Origin: Microseira wollei NIES-4236
GTDB taxonomy: Bacteria > Cyanobacteriota > Cyanobacteriia > Cyanobacteriales > Aerosakkonemataceae
Direction: 5' to 3'
Assembly: GCF_020521235.1 (NCBI RefSeq)
Contig: NZ_BLAY01000089.1
Location: 1 to 41,615, forward strand
DNA: 41,615 nt
Shown here piece by piece: positions 15,520-23,765 of this stretch (its first letter is position 1; each line of letters starts with the position of its first letter). Under the pieces are notes generated by a model, which did no database searches, was not told the origin of the DNA, and saw only the letters and a list, made by a program, of their open reading frames with translations. A program made the position numbers and the translations under genes.

Positions 15520-17595
15520 ATGGAGATGGAAAAACCAATCAACCGAGACAAGCAAATAAAATTGCAGTCCGAAGAAACTCAATTAGTAGCGCTCGCCACC
15601 AATCCCTCGCGGGGTAAATTTTGGCAGCGGGTTATGTTAGCGCAAGGCATTGGTTGGGTCGGCGCGCTCGGCATTCTCGGTAGCAGCATCGCTTGGACAC
15701 AAGAGCAAGCATCCAACCCAGGCGGTGGTTCTACAATTGTGGAAGCGCTCCCCAAAGCTTCCCCCATCGAACCAAATTTAGCAGCTCCCAGACGCGCTCC
15801 AGCTCGGTCGGGACGGCGCTTAAGAGCCAGAATGCAGCGGCAAAGACAAAGAATAACATCCGCTGTTAATAACAATACATACATCGACAGAACCGATTAC
15901 AGTCTGGGTGCGACCAGACGCAGAAGCGGCGGAACTGACACCTATGACGCCCCCAGTTCGGTGGTGATGACCGAACGCACCACGAGGCGTCAAACAACGA
16001 TCGCCAGAAGACAGCGGGCGATCGAAGCTGGCGAATCAGTGGCGCGCGTGAGAACAAGGGTGAGGAGTAATCTATTTAGACGGGATTCTGCTTCAGAGAC
16101 GCAAACGGATCGCTCAATCGAAATCCCCGTTTACCGTTATAGAGTCGGTCGCATCTCCCGCCGTTCCCAAATCACCCGCCGCAACTCACAACCGACTCAA
16201 TTCGGGCGCATCTCTCGTGGGTCACAAATTGCCCGCCGTAGAGAGCAACAAATTCAAGTCGATCGCATCTCCCGTAGGGTACAAATTGCCCGCCGCGCTC
16301 CACAAATTCAAGTCGATCGCATCCCCCGTAGGGTACAAATTGCCCGCAACTCGCAACCCACTCATGTAGAACGCAGCACTCGACGCAGCCAAATTGCTCG
16401 CAGAGGGCAACCAGAGCAGTTAGAAAGAAGCACTCGACGCAGCCAAATTGCTCGCATCGTGCAACCAGAGCCAGAAAGAAGCAACAGACGCAGCCAAATT
16501 GCTCGCATCGTGCAACCAGAGCCAGAAAGAAGCAACAGACGCAGCCAAATTGCTCGCATCGTGCAACCAGAGCCAGAAAGAAGCAACAGACGCAGCCAAA
16601 AGGCGCGCATTGGGCAACCAGAGCCAGAAAGAAGCACTAGACGCAGCCAAATGTCGCGTTCCCGACGACCGGCGCAAATCCCGATCGAATACGTTGCCAG
16701 TACTTCGGCGAGCGAACGCATCGCCAATAGCTCCAGCATCAATAATTTCCGCCGTCGTTCCCAAACAGCATGGCGTTCTTCGCGTCGAGGCGCAGAAGTA
16801 GCCGCAGTCGGGCAAATCCAGATCGGCTCGGTTACCCCCAATCCCAACTCTGTCCGCGTCCGTCATTGGAACGGGATCGGGACGCAGACAACCTTGCCGC
16901 AGCGTTTAGCCCCGCAACCCATCGGCAGGGAGCAAAACAGCCAACCCATCCCGCCTTGGCCCGGTTTAGCTTACAATACCGCCACAAGCAAACCCCAAGA
17001 ATATCCTCGCCGTCCCACTCTTCCCATCATCTTTCCCCTTTCCATACCCGCCCAGATTACCTCAGTCTTCGGTTGGCGAATTCATCCCATTAGCGGCGAC
17101 CTGCGCTTCCACACCGGAACCGATTTGGGGGCACCAATGGGAACCCCCGTCGTGGCAGCTTATCCGGGTCGGGTCGCCCTAGCAGATACGTTAAGCGGCT
17201 ACGGCTTAACCGCGATCATCCAGCACAACGACGGCACTCAAGAAACTCGCTACGCGCACCTGTCAGAGGTATATGTCGAACCAGGAGATTTTATCGAACA
17301 GGGAACCACAATCGGGCGCGTGGGTAACACCGGCACCTCTACTGGTCCCCACCTCCACTTTGAAATTCGCGAGCAAACCCCAGAAGGCTGGGTAGCCATA
17401 GATGCGGGCGCTCAAATCGAGTCCAGCTTAGCTAGACTGCTCAATACCTTGCAGATCGCCCAATCGCCCCAATCAGAAACCACCGAGTCAACCAAACTCG
17501 CCCAACCAAAAACCCAGCTAGATAACACCGAATTACCCGAAATTATCGTCCCCAATACCCCAGCCTATTTCGTTCCACCTTTAACTGGAGGCTAA
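15520..17595 (+). CDS. M23 family metallopeptidase with Arg-rich repeat region
   Basis: This protein of about 691 aa has a cytoplasmic N-terminus, one membrane or signal helix at about residues 40-60 (VMLAQGIGWVGALGILGSSI), a long basic region (about 85-400) and a C-terminal M23 (LytM) domain. Zinc ligands are visible in RFHTGTDLGAP and GPHLHFEIRE; VFGWRIHP and YAHLSEVYVEPGD complete the fold. The family cuts peptidoglycan cross-bridges or activates amidases. The middle holds Arg-rich repeats, RSNRRSQIARIVQPEPE, with a 17-residue period and near-identical DNA (about 16360-16640). The start is uncertain between GTG 15517, ATG 15520 and ATG 15526. It follows birA closely on the same strand. Confidence 0.88.
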   Translation: MEMEKPINRDKQIKLQSEETQLVALATNPSRGKFWQRVMLAQGIGWVGALGILGSSIAWTQEQASNPGGGSTIVEALPKASPIEPNLAAPRRAPARSGRRLRARMQRQRQRITSAVNNNTYIDRTDYSLGATRRRSGGTDTYDAPSSVVMTERTTRRQTTIARRQRAIEAGESVARVRTRVRSNLFRRDSASETQTDRSIEIPVYRYRVGRISRRSQITRRNSQPTQFGRISRGSQIARRREQQIQVDRISRRVQIARRAPQIQVDRIPRRVQIARNSQPTHVERSTRRSQIARRGQPEQLERSTRRSQIARIVQPEPERSNRRSQIARIVQPEPERSNRRSQIARIVQPEPERSNRRSQKARIGQPEPERSTRRSQMSRSRRPAQIPIEYVASTSASERIANSSSINNFRRRSQTAWRSSRRGAEVAAVGQIQIGSVTPNPNSVRVRHWNGIGTQTTLPQRLAPQPIGREQNSQPIPPWPGLAYNTATSKPQEYPRRPTLPIIFPLSIPAQITSVFGWRIHPISGDLRFHTGTDLGAPMGTPVVAAYPGRVALADTLSGYGLTAIIQHNDGTQETRYAHLSEVYVEPGDFIEQGTTIGRVGNTGTSTGPHLHFEIREQTPEGWVAIDAGAQIESSLARLLNTLQIAQSPQSETTESTKLAQPKTQLDNTELPEIIVPNTPAYFVPPLTGG
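16362..16650 (+). repeat. 51-bp tandem repeats coding for the Arg-rich linker
   Basis: Units reading CGCAGCCAAATTGCTCGCAT then CGTGCAACCAGAGCCAGAAA follow each other with a period of 51 bases. Three are almost identical (about 16440-16600), flanked by more diverged copies. Confidence 0.8.
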
Positions 17596-17625
17596 CCCAA
17601 TTGCAGATTGCAGATTTAAGATTTC

Positions 17626-17760
17626 ATATCATGTCCTTAGGTATCGGTAGTGCATGGATGGCTAATTGCTAATTGCTAATTGCTCGCAATTCAATTGCCA
17701 AAAGAGCCATTAGCGATTAGCTATTAGCAGTTACACAACCGTTGCTACCGGACATGATAT
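17626..17760. repeat. MITE-like element with ATATCATGTCC terminal inverted repeats (complete copy)
   Basis: ATATCATGTCC at 17626-17636 and GGACATGATAT at 17750-17760 are perfect 11-bp inverted repeats. The interior has TGGATGGCTAATTGC heptamers and ATTAGCGATTAGCTATTAGC. A second copy with nearly the same interior lies at 24930-25050. A further block of ATTAGCC/GATTAGC heptamers fills 17800-17955. Confidence 0.75.
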
Positions 17761-17799
17761 CAGATGGAAAATTAAATCTGCAATCTTAAATATTTAACA

Positions 17800-17955
17800 G
17801 TTTAAAAATAGCTAATAGCTAATTGCTAATTGCTCATAGGAATATTTTCCAGATCGACCATTAGCCATTAGCGATTAGCCATTAGCGATTGACCATTAGC
17901 CATTAGCGATTGACCAGCCATTAGCGATTAGCCATTAGCGATTAGCCATTAGCAG
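17800..17955. repeat. Heptamer tandem repeat block (TAATTGC / CATTAGC)
   Basis: GCTAATAGCTAATTGCTAAT and then many CATTAGC/GATTAGC heptamers up to the 3' end of ribE. No coding sequence is visible between 17596 and 17964. Confidence 0.8.
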
Positions 17956-17964
17956 CCCTAAAAT

Positions 17965-18654
17965 TTAAAGATAGCCGTGTTCGGCTAGAAAGGCTGGTGT
18001 AATTGTCTCTAAACTGGGGACTTCGCCCCAACTAGGCGCAGTCTCGCGACTATAGCCAAAATGCAGGAATCTTTCCACATATTTGCCTAAAATATCTCCT
18101 TCCAAATTCACCCAACTATCTGGTTGGAGATATTGCAGGTTCGTCTGGGCAAAGGTGTGGGGAATGACGGCAACTTTAAACCAAGTTCCCTTCTTGTCGC
18201 AGTCTGAAACAGTTAAACTTACCCCATTGACGGCGATACTGCCTTTGGGGACAATATAACGGGCGACAATTTCCGGAGCGGTAAAGGTGATTTCCCAGGA
18301 ATTGGCGGTTGGTTCGAGCGATCGCACTTCACCCACCCCATCCACGTGACCCGTGACAAAATGTCCGCCCAACTTGCTGCCAACCCGCAGCGATGTCTCT
18401 AAATTGACCCAGCTATTTTCTAGTTGCTGCCGTCCCAACGTAGTTCGCCGCAGGGTTTCTGGAGAAGCAGAAGCCACAAACCCCGATGAATGTATCTCCT
18501 CGACGGTCAGACAAACCCCATCCACCGCCACGCTGTCGCCGATCGCCAGACCCGGTAAAATTTGCTCGGCTGCCTCGGATGAGCAAGAAATCCGCAATTT
18601 ATCAGACTCTTGCGGCTCAATTGTAGCTAAAGCTTGAATTAATCCGGTAAACAC
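17965..18654 (-). CDS. ribE: Riboflavin synthase alpha chain
   Basis: The 229-aa protein beginning at the GTG 18654 reads (V/M)FTGLIQALATIEP, the normal N-terminus of riboflavin synthase. It has the two repeated lumazine-binding halves: GDSVAVDGVCLTV with GGHFVTGHVDGVGEV, and GSIAVNGVSLTVSD with NLEGDILGKYVERF. It converts two 6,7-dimethyl-8-ribityllumazine molecules to riboflavin. The frame is open for a further 80 codons upstream (to 18894), but that part does not match the family and holds no typical start, so GTG 18654 is preferred. No FMN riboswitch motif was seen. It diverges from the DUF151 gene. Confidence 0.92.
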   Translation of the reverse strand: MFTGLIQALATIEPQESDKLRISCSSEAAEQILPGLAIGDSVAVDGVCLTVEEIHSSGFVASASPETLRRTTLGRQQLENSWVNLETSLRVGSKLGGHFVTGHVDGVGEVRSLEPTANSWEITFTAPEIVARYIVPKGSIAVNGVSLTVSDCDKKGTWFKVAVIPHTFAQTNLQYLQPDSWVNLEGDILGKYVERFLHFGYSRETAPSWGEVPSLETITPAFLAEHGYL

Positions 18655-18982
18655 TGCTTTATTACTCAAAAATTGCTCAAAGAAACCTCGAACGGGCTGA
18701 AACTGGTGACAAAGGCAACAATTTATCCAGCCTAATGGTCTACTTATACAATCAAAATCCCAAACCCGACCTGTGAGATCCGCGTCAAGATCGAGGCATA
18801 CTTGGGTAAAGACCTTATTATGGGTTTGACCGTAACCAGGTCTAAAAGCCCGAACAGAGTACAACAGATGAACTCTAGCGACCCCCCCCAACAAAGTCGA
18901 TTCTTACCGTTGGACTATTCAGTACCAGTTTACCGCTCAAATTTGATTCCCTATCGCCTAAGGTATTCTAGAGGCTAAGCTA

Positions 18983-19486
18983 ATGATTGAGATGAAAGTC
19001 GCCGGAATTGCACTCGATGCTATGACGCGCAGCCCGATAGTGCTTCTGAAAGATGCTTCAGATAGACGGGCGCTACCTATATATATAGGCCAAGACCAGG
19101 CCAAATCTATTATTGGGGCTTTGGAAAAACAAGCGCCTCCTCGCCCCCTCACCCACGACCTGTTCGTGAATATGTTAGAAGCTTGGGGTATGACCTTGGA
19201 GCGGATCGTGATCCATGCGCTGCAGGATAATACATTCTATGCTTTGCTGATCGTCCGTCAGGGTGAAGTCAAGAAAGAGATCGATTCGCGCCCCAGCGAT
19301 GCGATCGCGATCGCCCTCCGCACCAACAGCCCCATATGGGTAATGGAAGAAGTAATCGCCGATGCCTCGATCCCCGTCGATCGAGAAGCCGATCAAGCCG
19401 AACAAGAAGCCTTCCGCGAATTCTTATCCAACCTAAGACCCGAAGATTTGATTCAACGCGGACGCTTCAGTCCCGGCGAAGGCTAA
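18983..19486 (+). CDS. Bifunctional nuclease-domain protein (DUF151/BFN)
   Basis: This 167-aa protein starts at the ATG 18983 with GAGG upstream. It spans the DUF151 domain: VAGIALDAMTRSPIVLLKDA, LPIYIGQDQAKSI, and the conserved SRPSDAIAIALRTNSPIWV near residue 105. Plant and bacterial members have been described as having DNase and RNase activity; the cyanobacterial role is not established. The C-terminus is acidic and followed by an Arg-rich end. It is followed by the aldo/keto reductase on the same strand after an AATCTAAA repeat. Confidence 0.9.
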   Translation: MIEMKVAGIALDAMTRSPIVLLKDASDRRALPIYIGQDQAKSIIGALEKQAPPRPLTHDLFVNMLEAWGMTLERIVIHALQDNTFYALLIVRQGEVKKEIDSRPSDAIAIALRTNSPIWVMEEVIADASIPVDREADQAEQEAFREFLSNLRPEDLIQRGRFSPGEG

Positions 19487-19608
19487 TTATGCCAGGATTT
19501 TAGATTTTGGATAGCAGGATTTAATGGTGATTTTTAAAGCCGTCAATGTTTAATTCAAACCAATCCCCCCAATCTAAAATCTAAAATCTCAAATCTAAAA
19601 TCGATCCT

Positions 19609-20739
19609 ATGCGATACCGGCGTTTTGGAAAAACGAATCTGCGGCTTTCAGTGTTCTCCCTGGGAACCATGCGCTACCTCGAATCTGAAGCAAATGCGGT
19701 GCAGACGCTGCAAGCAGCTATAGCGCAGGGGATTAATCACCTAGAAACGGCTAAAGGATACGGAAAAAGCGAAGAATATCTAGGGGCAGCCCTGAAAGCT
19801 GGTTTAGGGCTGCCCCGTTCCCAACTTTACATCACCACAAAATTCTCGCCAACCGACAATCGTTCTACCATGCAGCGGTGGATCGATGAATCCCTCTTAA
19901 GGTTGAATTTAGACTACATCGACTGTCTGGCAATTCACGGCTTGAATACCTGGGAACACCTAGACTGGGTAAAACGCCCAGATGGCTGTATGCAAGCAGT
20001 CCAGCAAGCTGTTGCCGATGGGCGGGTGCGACACCTTGGCTTTTCCACCCACGGTTGTTTGGAATTGATTCAGGCAGCTATCAATACAGATTTATTTGAA
20101 TTTGTCAATCTGCATTATTACTATTTTTTCCAGCGCCACGACCCAGCCGTTGAATTAGCCTGGAAAAAAGACATGGGCGTATTCATCATTTCCCCCGCCG
20201 ATAAAGGAGGACGCCTCTACACACCACCCTCTACCCTGAAAAACCTCTGCCATCCCTTAACGCCTTTACACCTGGGTTACCGTTTTTTATTGAGCGACCC
20301 TCGAATTACTACCCTCAGTTTAGGCGCTGCCAACCCAACTGAACTGACCGAACCTTTAAAAGTCGCAAACTGCGACGAACCCCTAACGCCCCAGGAACTA
20401 GAAATATTAGAACGCTTGCAGGTGCATTTAGAAAACGTTCTAGGAACGGATAAATGCAGCCAATGTTATGCTTGTCTCCCTTGTCCGGAAAACATCAACA
20501 TTCCGGAAATCTTGCGGTTGCGAAATTTAGCCGTTGCTTACGAAATGACCGACTACGGTCAATATCGTTACCGCATGTTTGAAAACGCCGGACATTGGTT
20601 TCCAGGCGTCAAAGGAAACCGTTGCACCGAGTGCGGCGACTGTCTTCCCCGCTGTCCAGAACATTTGGATATCCCCGCTTTATTGCAAGATACTAATCAG
20701 CGTCTCAATGGTGCAGCAGGTCGCCGCCTTTGGGAATAG
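19609..20739 (+). CDS. Aldo/keto reductase with C-terminal 4Fe-4S ferredoxin-like domain
   Basis: This 376-aa protein has the AKR barrel from residue 1 (MRYRRFGKTNLRLSVFSLGT), the tetrad-like ETAKGYGKSEE, LDYIDCLAIHG and RVRHLGFSTHG. The C-terminal 90 residues carry two cysteine clusters, CSQCYACLPCPENINIPE and CTECGDCLPRCPEHLDIP, which fit two 4Fe-4S clusters. This architecture is known as the predicted ferredoxin-linked aldo/keto reductase family; the substrate is unknown. The catalytic Tyr position reads GYGKSEEYL, as in the family. Confidence 0.93.
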   Translation: MRYRRFGKTNLRLSVFSLGTMRYLESEANAVQTLQAAIAQGINHLETAKGYGKSEEYLGAALKAGLGLPRSQLYITTKFSPTDNRSTMQRWIDESLLRLNLDYIDCLAIHGLNTWEHLDWVKRPDGCMQAVQQAVADGRVRHLGFSTHGCLELIQAAINTDLFEFVNLHYYYFFQRHDPAVELAWKKDMGVFIISPADKGGRLYTPPSTLKNLCHPLTPLHLGYRFLLSDPRITTLSLGAANPTELTEPLKVANCDEPLTPQELEILERLQVHLENVLGTDKCSQCYACLPCPENINIPEILRLRNLAVAYEMTDYGQYRYRMFENAGHWFPGVKGNRCTECGDCLPRCPEHLDIPALLQDTNQRLNGAAGRRLWE

Positions 20740-20982
20740 TAATTTTAGATTTTAGATGGCAGATTTGAGATTGAAATTTTCAATTTGGCAGCTTTATGTT
20801 TAATCCAAAATTACATCTAATATCAAGTTCAAAAATGCGGGAAAATTTTGTAGGTTGGGTTGAGGAACGAAACCCAATCCGTAAAATGTGGGATGGCGTT
20901 CGCGCCAGCGTGCGGTCGGCATATCGCGCTCAAGCCAACCTACGCATTTATAGCCGTTTGCAGCCTTCTCTTGTACACCTTC

Positions 20983-21022
20983 GTTTGTGTAGCGGCAGCA
21001 TTAATGCTGCCGCTACACAAAC
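20983..21022. repeat. 40-bp perfect palindrome of the GTTTGTGTAGC family
   Basis: GTTTGTGTAGCGGCAGCATT pairs with its exact reverse complement immediately after it. An almost identical copy is at 31051-31090. Both lie in the 5' region of a gene. Confidence 0.85.
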
Positions 21023-21152
21023 GAAGCCCAATGGCTCTGGGTGCGATCAAAACCCGTTGGTGATAGGGAAAAAATTTCTCCGCGTCAGAGCGTCTTTGCG
21101 TCAGAGCGTCACTCTCAACCAACTACTTTTGACCACACCCAATGGCAATTCG

Positions 21153-21668
21153 TTGTATGCCAAATCTAAAATTGCTTTAATGGTTGTCAACCTGAGCGCA
21201 ATTTTATTTTTACCAGCAGTAACAATAGCTGCACCAGAACCGTCTGCACCTCCTACAAATTGCCCGCCATTAGAACAAGGAACAAATCCGCCACCCATCC
21301 CTACAATAGCCGCTGGTTCTGTTGTGACTGCAAATACTATTTCCCAAACTGGACTGACAAGACCTAGCCTTTGGTGGGCTGACGAACAGTTTGGTAACAA
21401 ATTGCTCAACAACTGGTGTGCTTACCCGAATGAACGTCGAATAGATTTAATTGTAAATCGACAAATCTGGAGCTTGCTTACGTATTTAGAACGCTACGCA
21501 TTTGTTAATCACTTTGGTACGGTAGCCAGAGATTTTCAGTACAATGTTCGGGTTTTTAATCAGCAGAATACGCCTTTGGCAACTTATACCTGTAACTTCA
21601 GCGCGACTCCAGTCAGCTGCAATCTTAAACTAGATACTCCCAATATCAGGAGCCTTGGGTCAAGGTAA
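21153..21668 (+). CDS. Hypothetical secreted protein, possibly truncated at its 3' end
   Basis: The real gene probably begins at the TTG 21153 (or the ATG 21180). From there LYAKSKIALMVVNLSAILFLP and AVTIAAPEP form a signal peptide with cleavage after TIAA. The mature part has a Pro-rich linker, then a globular domain with SLWWADEQFGNKLLNNWCAYP, RRIDLIVNRQIWSLLTYLER and FVNHFGTVARDFQYNVRVFN. I recall this as a conserved cyanobacterial hypothetical family without known function. It ends abruptly at IRSLGSR next to MITE-rich DNA, so the 3' end may be lost. The frame is open upstream to 20796 but that part is repeat-derived (GTTTGTGTAGC palindrome, GCGTGCGGTCGGCATATCGC) and should not be counted as coding. 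Confidence 0.55.
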   Translation: MYAKSKIALMVVNLSAILFLPAVTIAAPEPSAPPTNCPPLEQGTNPPPIPTIAAGSVVTANTISQTGLTRPSLWWADEQFGNKLLNNWCAYPNERRIDLIVNRQIWSLLTYLERYAFVNHFGTVARDFQYNVRVFNQQNTPLATYTCNFSATPVSCNLKLDTPNIRSLGSR

Positions 21669-22320
21669 GATGATTGGAAGCGATCGCTGATTACCTTGGC
21701 AGAGCGATCGCACGTTAAGTCGGATTTAACAACAGTCGTGTCCGGGTGCATCGGCATTATATAGTTAATGGTGTTGTAGGGGCGGGTTTAACCAACAATT
21801 TTTGATCTGAGGTTAATTGTATCGATCAACCCGCTGCCCCGCGCGATCGCTATATAATATCATGTCCGCGAGAGATCAGTTGTGTATAGTTGATTGTGCG
21901 AAAAAGCGTTTTTTCTCCCCCATCCCCTTTGCTCCCCCATCCCCTTTGCTCTCCAAACGCAACCGATGCAACCGGACACGATATAACTCCACAGGATTAG
22001 GACTGACGCAAAGAAACTTTGGTGATACGAAACATAGTTGGTTTGGCAACCAGAGATCAAGGTCTCACCTTTGTTTCTGGCTTAGTCCTGCGTCAGTTCT
22101 GATGATATGATACCGAGTCCCAACGCATACGGACTTGTATAGTTAATGGTGTTGTAGGGGCGGGTTTAACCAGATACCTTTGATTGATAGCGAATTGTGT
22201 TGATAAACCCGCCCCCCTCGCGATGCCGATACAAGCGGACATGATATGAGAGGGTTTCAGAGTTTTCTCACAGACAAGGAAACGATCCCCAATCCACCGG
22301 ACATGATACAGCCGTTTGCA
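21669..22320. repeat. MITE cluster with ATATCATGTCC ends and GTAGGGGCGGGTTTAAC palindromes
   Basis: Two copies of a palindromic core TAGTTAATGGTGTTGTAGGG ... GTTGAT(A/C)AACCCGC lie at 21762-21840 and 22139-22217. ATATCATGTCC or GGACATGATAT ends occur at 21858, 22238 and about 22300, and a GGACTGACGCAAAGAAAC / GTTTCTGGCTTAGTCC inverted element at about 22007-22082. No gene is supported here. Confidence 0.7.
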
Positions 22321-22339
22321 ACCCTATGAGGTACGGCTT

Positions 22340-22657
22340 TGTTTGTCTAGCGACTGCCATTGTTCGAGCTAAACTTTTATCAGGGGTACAAAAACCAAAC
22401 ACCTGACAAGAGGGATATATAGACGCTCGTCACTGACCCACGAATTCTATTCGGGGGCTTGTAAGAGGAGAAATCACCAAACTCTTAATACAAGACTAAA
22501 CCAGTGTCTAGACGCTAACCGTAAGGGTAGGACAAAAAACTGAACTGCTTGGGTGTGGTAGCCCAGAAGACGTTAAGAATGCTTCCCTAGTTTTTAACCT
22601 CTCGCTTCAGTCAGTTTCGAAGGGAAATATATACCTAGCAATAGGACTTATCGTTAA
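22340..22657 (+). ncRNA. Probable omega-RNA of the IsrB gene
   Basis: About 300 bases without coding potential and without the repeats that fill the flanks lie directly upstream of isrB on the same strand, which is where the omega-RNA of IscB/IsrB systems is encoded (about 280-300 nt). Possible stems include TCAGG/CCTGA (22379-22405), TGGG(TGTGGTAG)CCCA around 22550-22564, and GTTAAGAA/TTTTTAAC (22572-22599); GACGCTCG and GTGTCTAGACGC could close a longer stem. In this family the guide is at the 5' end, so it would be near 22340-22375. The exact ends are not determined. Confidence 0.6.
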
Positions 22658-23698
22658 ATGTTTGTTCCAGTTGTAGACAGCAATAATCGCCCCCTGATGC
22701 CAACAACCTCTGCTAGGGCTAAACGTTGGATAAAATCGGGCAAAGCTACACCATTCTTTAAAAAAGGGGTGTTTTGTGTTCGACTCAATATAGAACCCAT
22801 ACTAGGAAACTATCAACCAATCGCAGTCGGTGTTGACCCAGGTAGCAAACGTGAAGGATTTACGGTTAAATCAAAATCAAACACCTATTTAAACGTGCAA
22901 ACTCATGCAGTTGATTGGGTGAAAGACCATGTAGAAACACGTCGTAATATGCGACGGGCTAGACGATTTCGTAAAACTCTATGCCGTCAAAATCGCCAGA
23001 ATCGATTAGTCAATAAACAGAAATTACCACCATCAACAAAAGCTCGTTGGCAATGGAAAATGCGTATTTGTGAATGGCTGACATCTATTTTTACGGTCAC
23101 AGTATTTGTGGTCGAAGATATCAAAGCTAAAACATGGAAGAACCGACGCAAGTGGCATGTTATGTTTTCTCCCCTAGAAGTTGGCAAGCAGTGGTTTTAT
23201 TTTGAATTACGTCGAATTGCCAATCTAGAAATTCGTTCGGGAAATGATACTTACACTGAGCGTCAAGCGTTGGGATTGAAAAAGTCTAAAAATAAATTAT
23301 CCAATAAGTTTGATGCTCACTGTGTTGATTCGTGGGTTTTGGCTAATTGGTATGTTGGAGGTCATAGTGTTCCCGACAACACAAGAGTAATCGAAGTTGT
23401 TCCCTTAGAGTTTCATCGTCGTCAACTGCACCGACTGCAACATCAAGTAGGACAGGTTAGACCTCGCTATGGTGGAACCATCAGCGCTGGTTTTAAGCGT
23501 GGGTCAGTCGTCAAGCATCCCAAATACGGCTTTTGCTACGTCGGTGGTTGGCAGGAGTCACCCACCAAGAAAAATCCAGACAGAAAAACAATTAGCTTGC
23601 ACCATATTAATTCAGGTAAGCGATTGACTCAAAATGCATTGCCCACTGATTGTAAGTTTCTTGCCTACAATTCGTGGCGCGTTGCTCTCGCCAAATAA
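22658..23698 (+). CDS. isrB: IsrB-type RNA-guided nickase (PLMP-RuvC, no HNH; RRXRR domain)
   Basis: This 346-aa protein begins with the PLMP domain (NNRPLMPTTSARAKRWIKSG, PLMP at 12-15). RuvC-I is IAVGVDPGSKREGFTV (Asp60); an Arg-rich bridge helix lies at about 92-112 (ETRRNMRRARRFRKTLCRQN); RuvC-II is FVVEDIKAK (Glu153); RuvC-III is FDAHCVDSWVLA (His221, Asp224). Only 71 residues separate RuvC-II and RuvC-III and no HNH motif is present. With the 346-aa length this makes it IsrB rather than IscB. Residues 250-346 should bind the target-adjacent motif. IsrB proteins are known to nick DNA guided by an omega-RNA, and all RuvC acidic residues are present. No tnpA is nearby. It lies 67 bp ahead of the response regulator gene. 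Confidence 0.88.
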   Translation: MFVPVVDSNNRPLMPTTSARAKRWIKSGKATPFFKKGVFCVRLNIEPILGNYQPIAVGVDPGSKREGFTVKSKSNTYLNVQTHAVDWVKDHVETRRNMRRARRFRKTLCRQNRQNRLVNKQKLPPSTKARWQWKMRICEWLTSIFTVTVFVVEDIKAKTWKNRRKWHVMFSPLEVGKQWFYFELRRIANLEIRSGNDTYTERQALGLKKSKNKLSNKFDAHCVDSWVLANWYVGGHSVPDNTRVIEVVPLEFHRRQLHRLQHQVGQVRPRYGGTISAGFKRGSVVKHPKYGFCYVGGWQESPTKKNPDRKTISLHHINSGKRLTQNALPTDCKFLAYNSWRVALAK

Positions 23699-23765
23699 AT
23701 TTGGCGTGTCGTGTTCCGACCTGGTCTCTTGACGCACGGTTTCCACACTTCCCGGAGATTTTTAG

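Noticed and set aside
18655-18982. FMN riboswitch in front of ribE
   Set aside because: The conserved AGGAYA and GGGCARGGTGAAATTCC blocks are not seen on the minus strand.
22658-23698. IscB (with HNH)
   Set aside because: Only 71 residues lie between RuvC-II and RuvC-III and no HNH motif is present.
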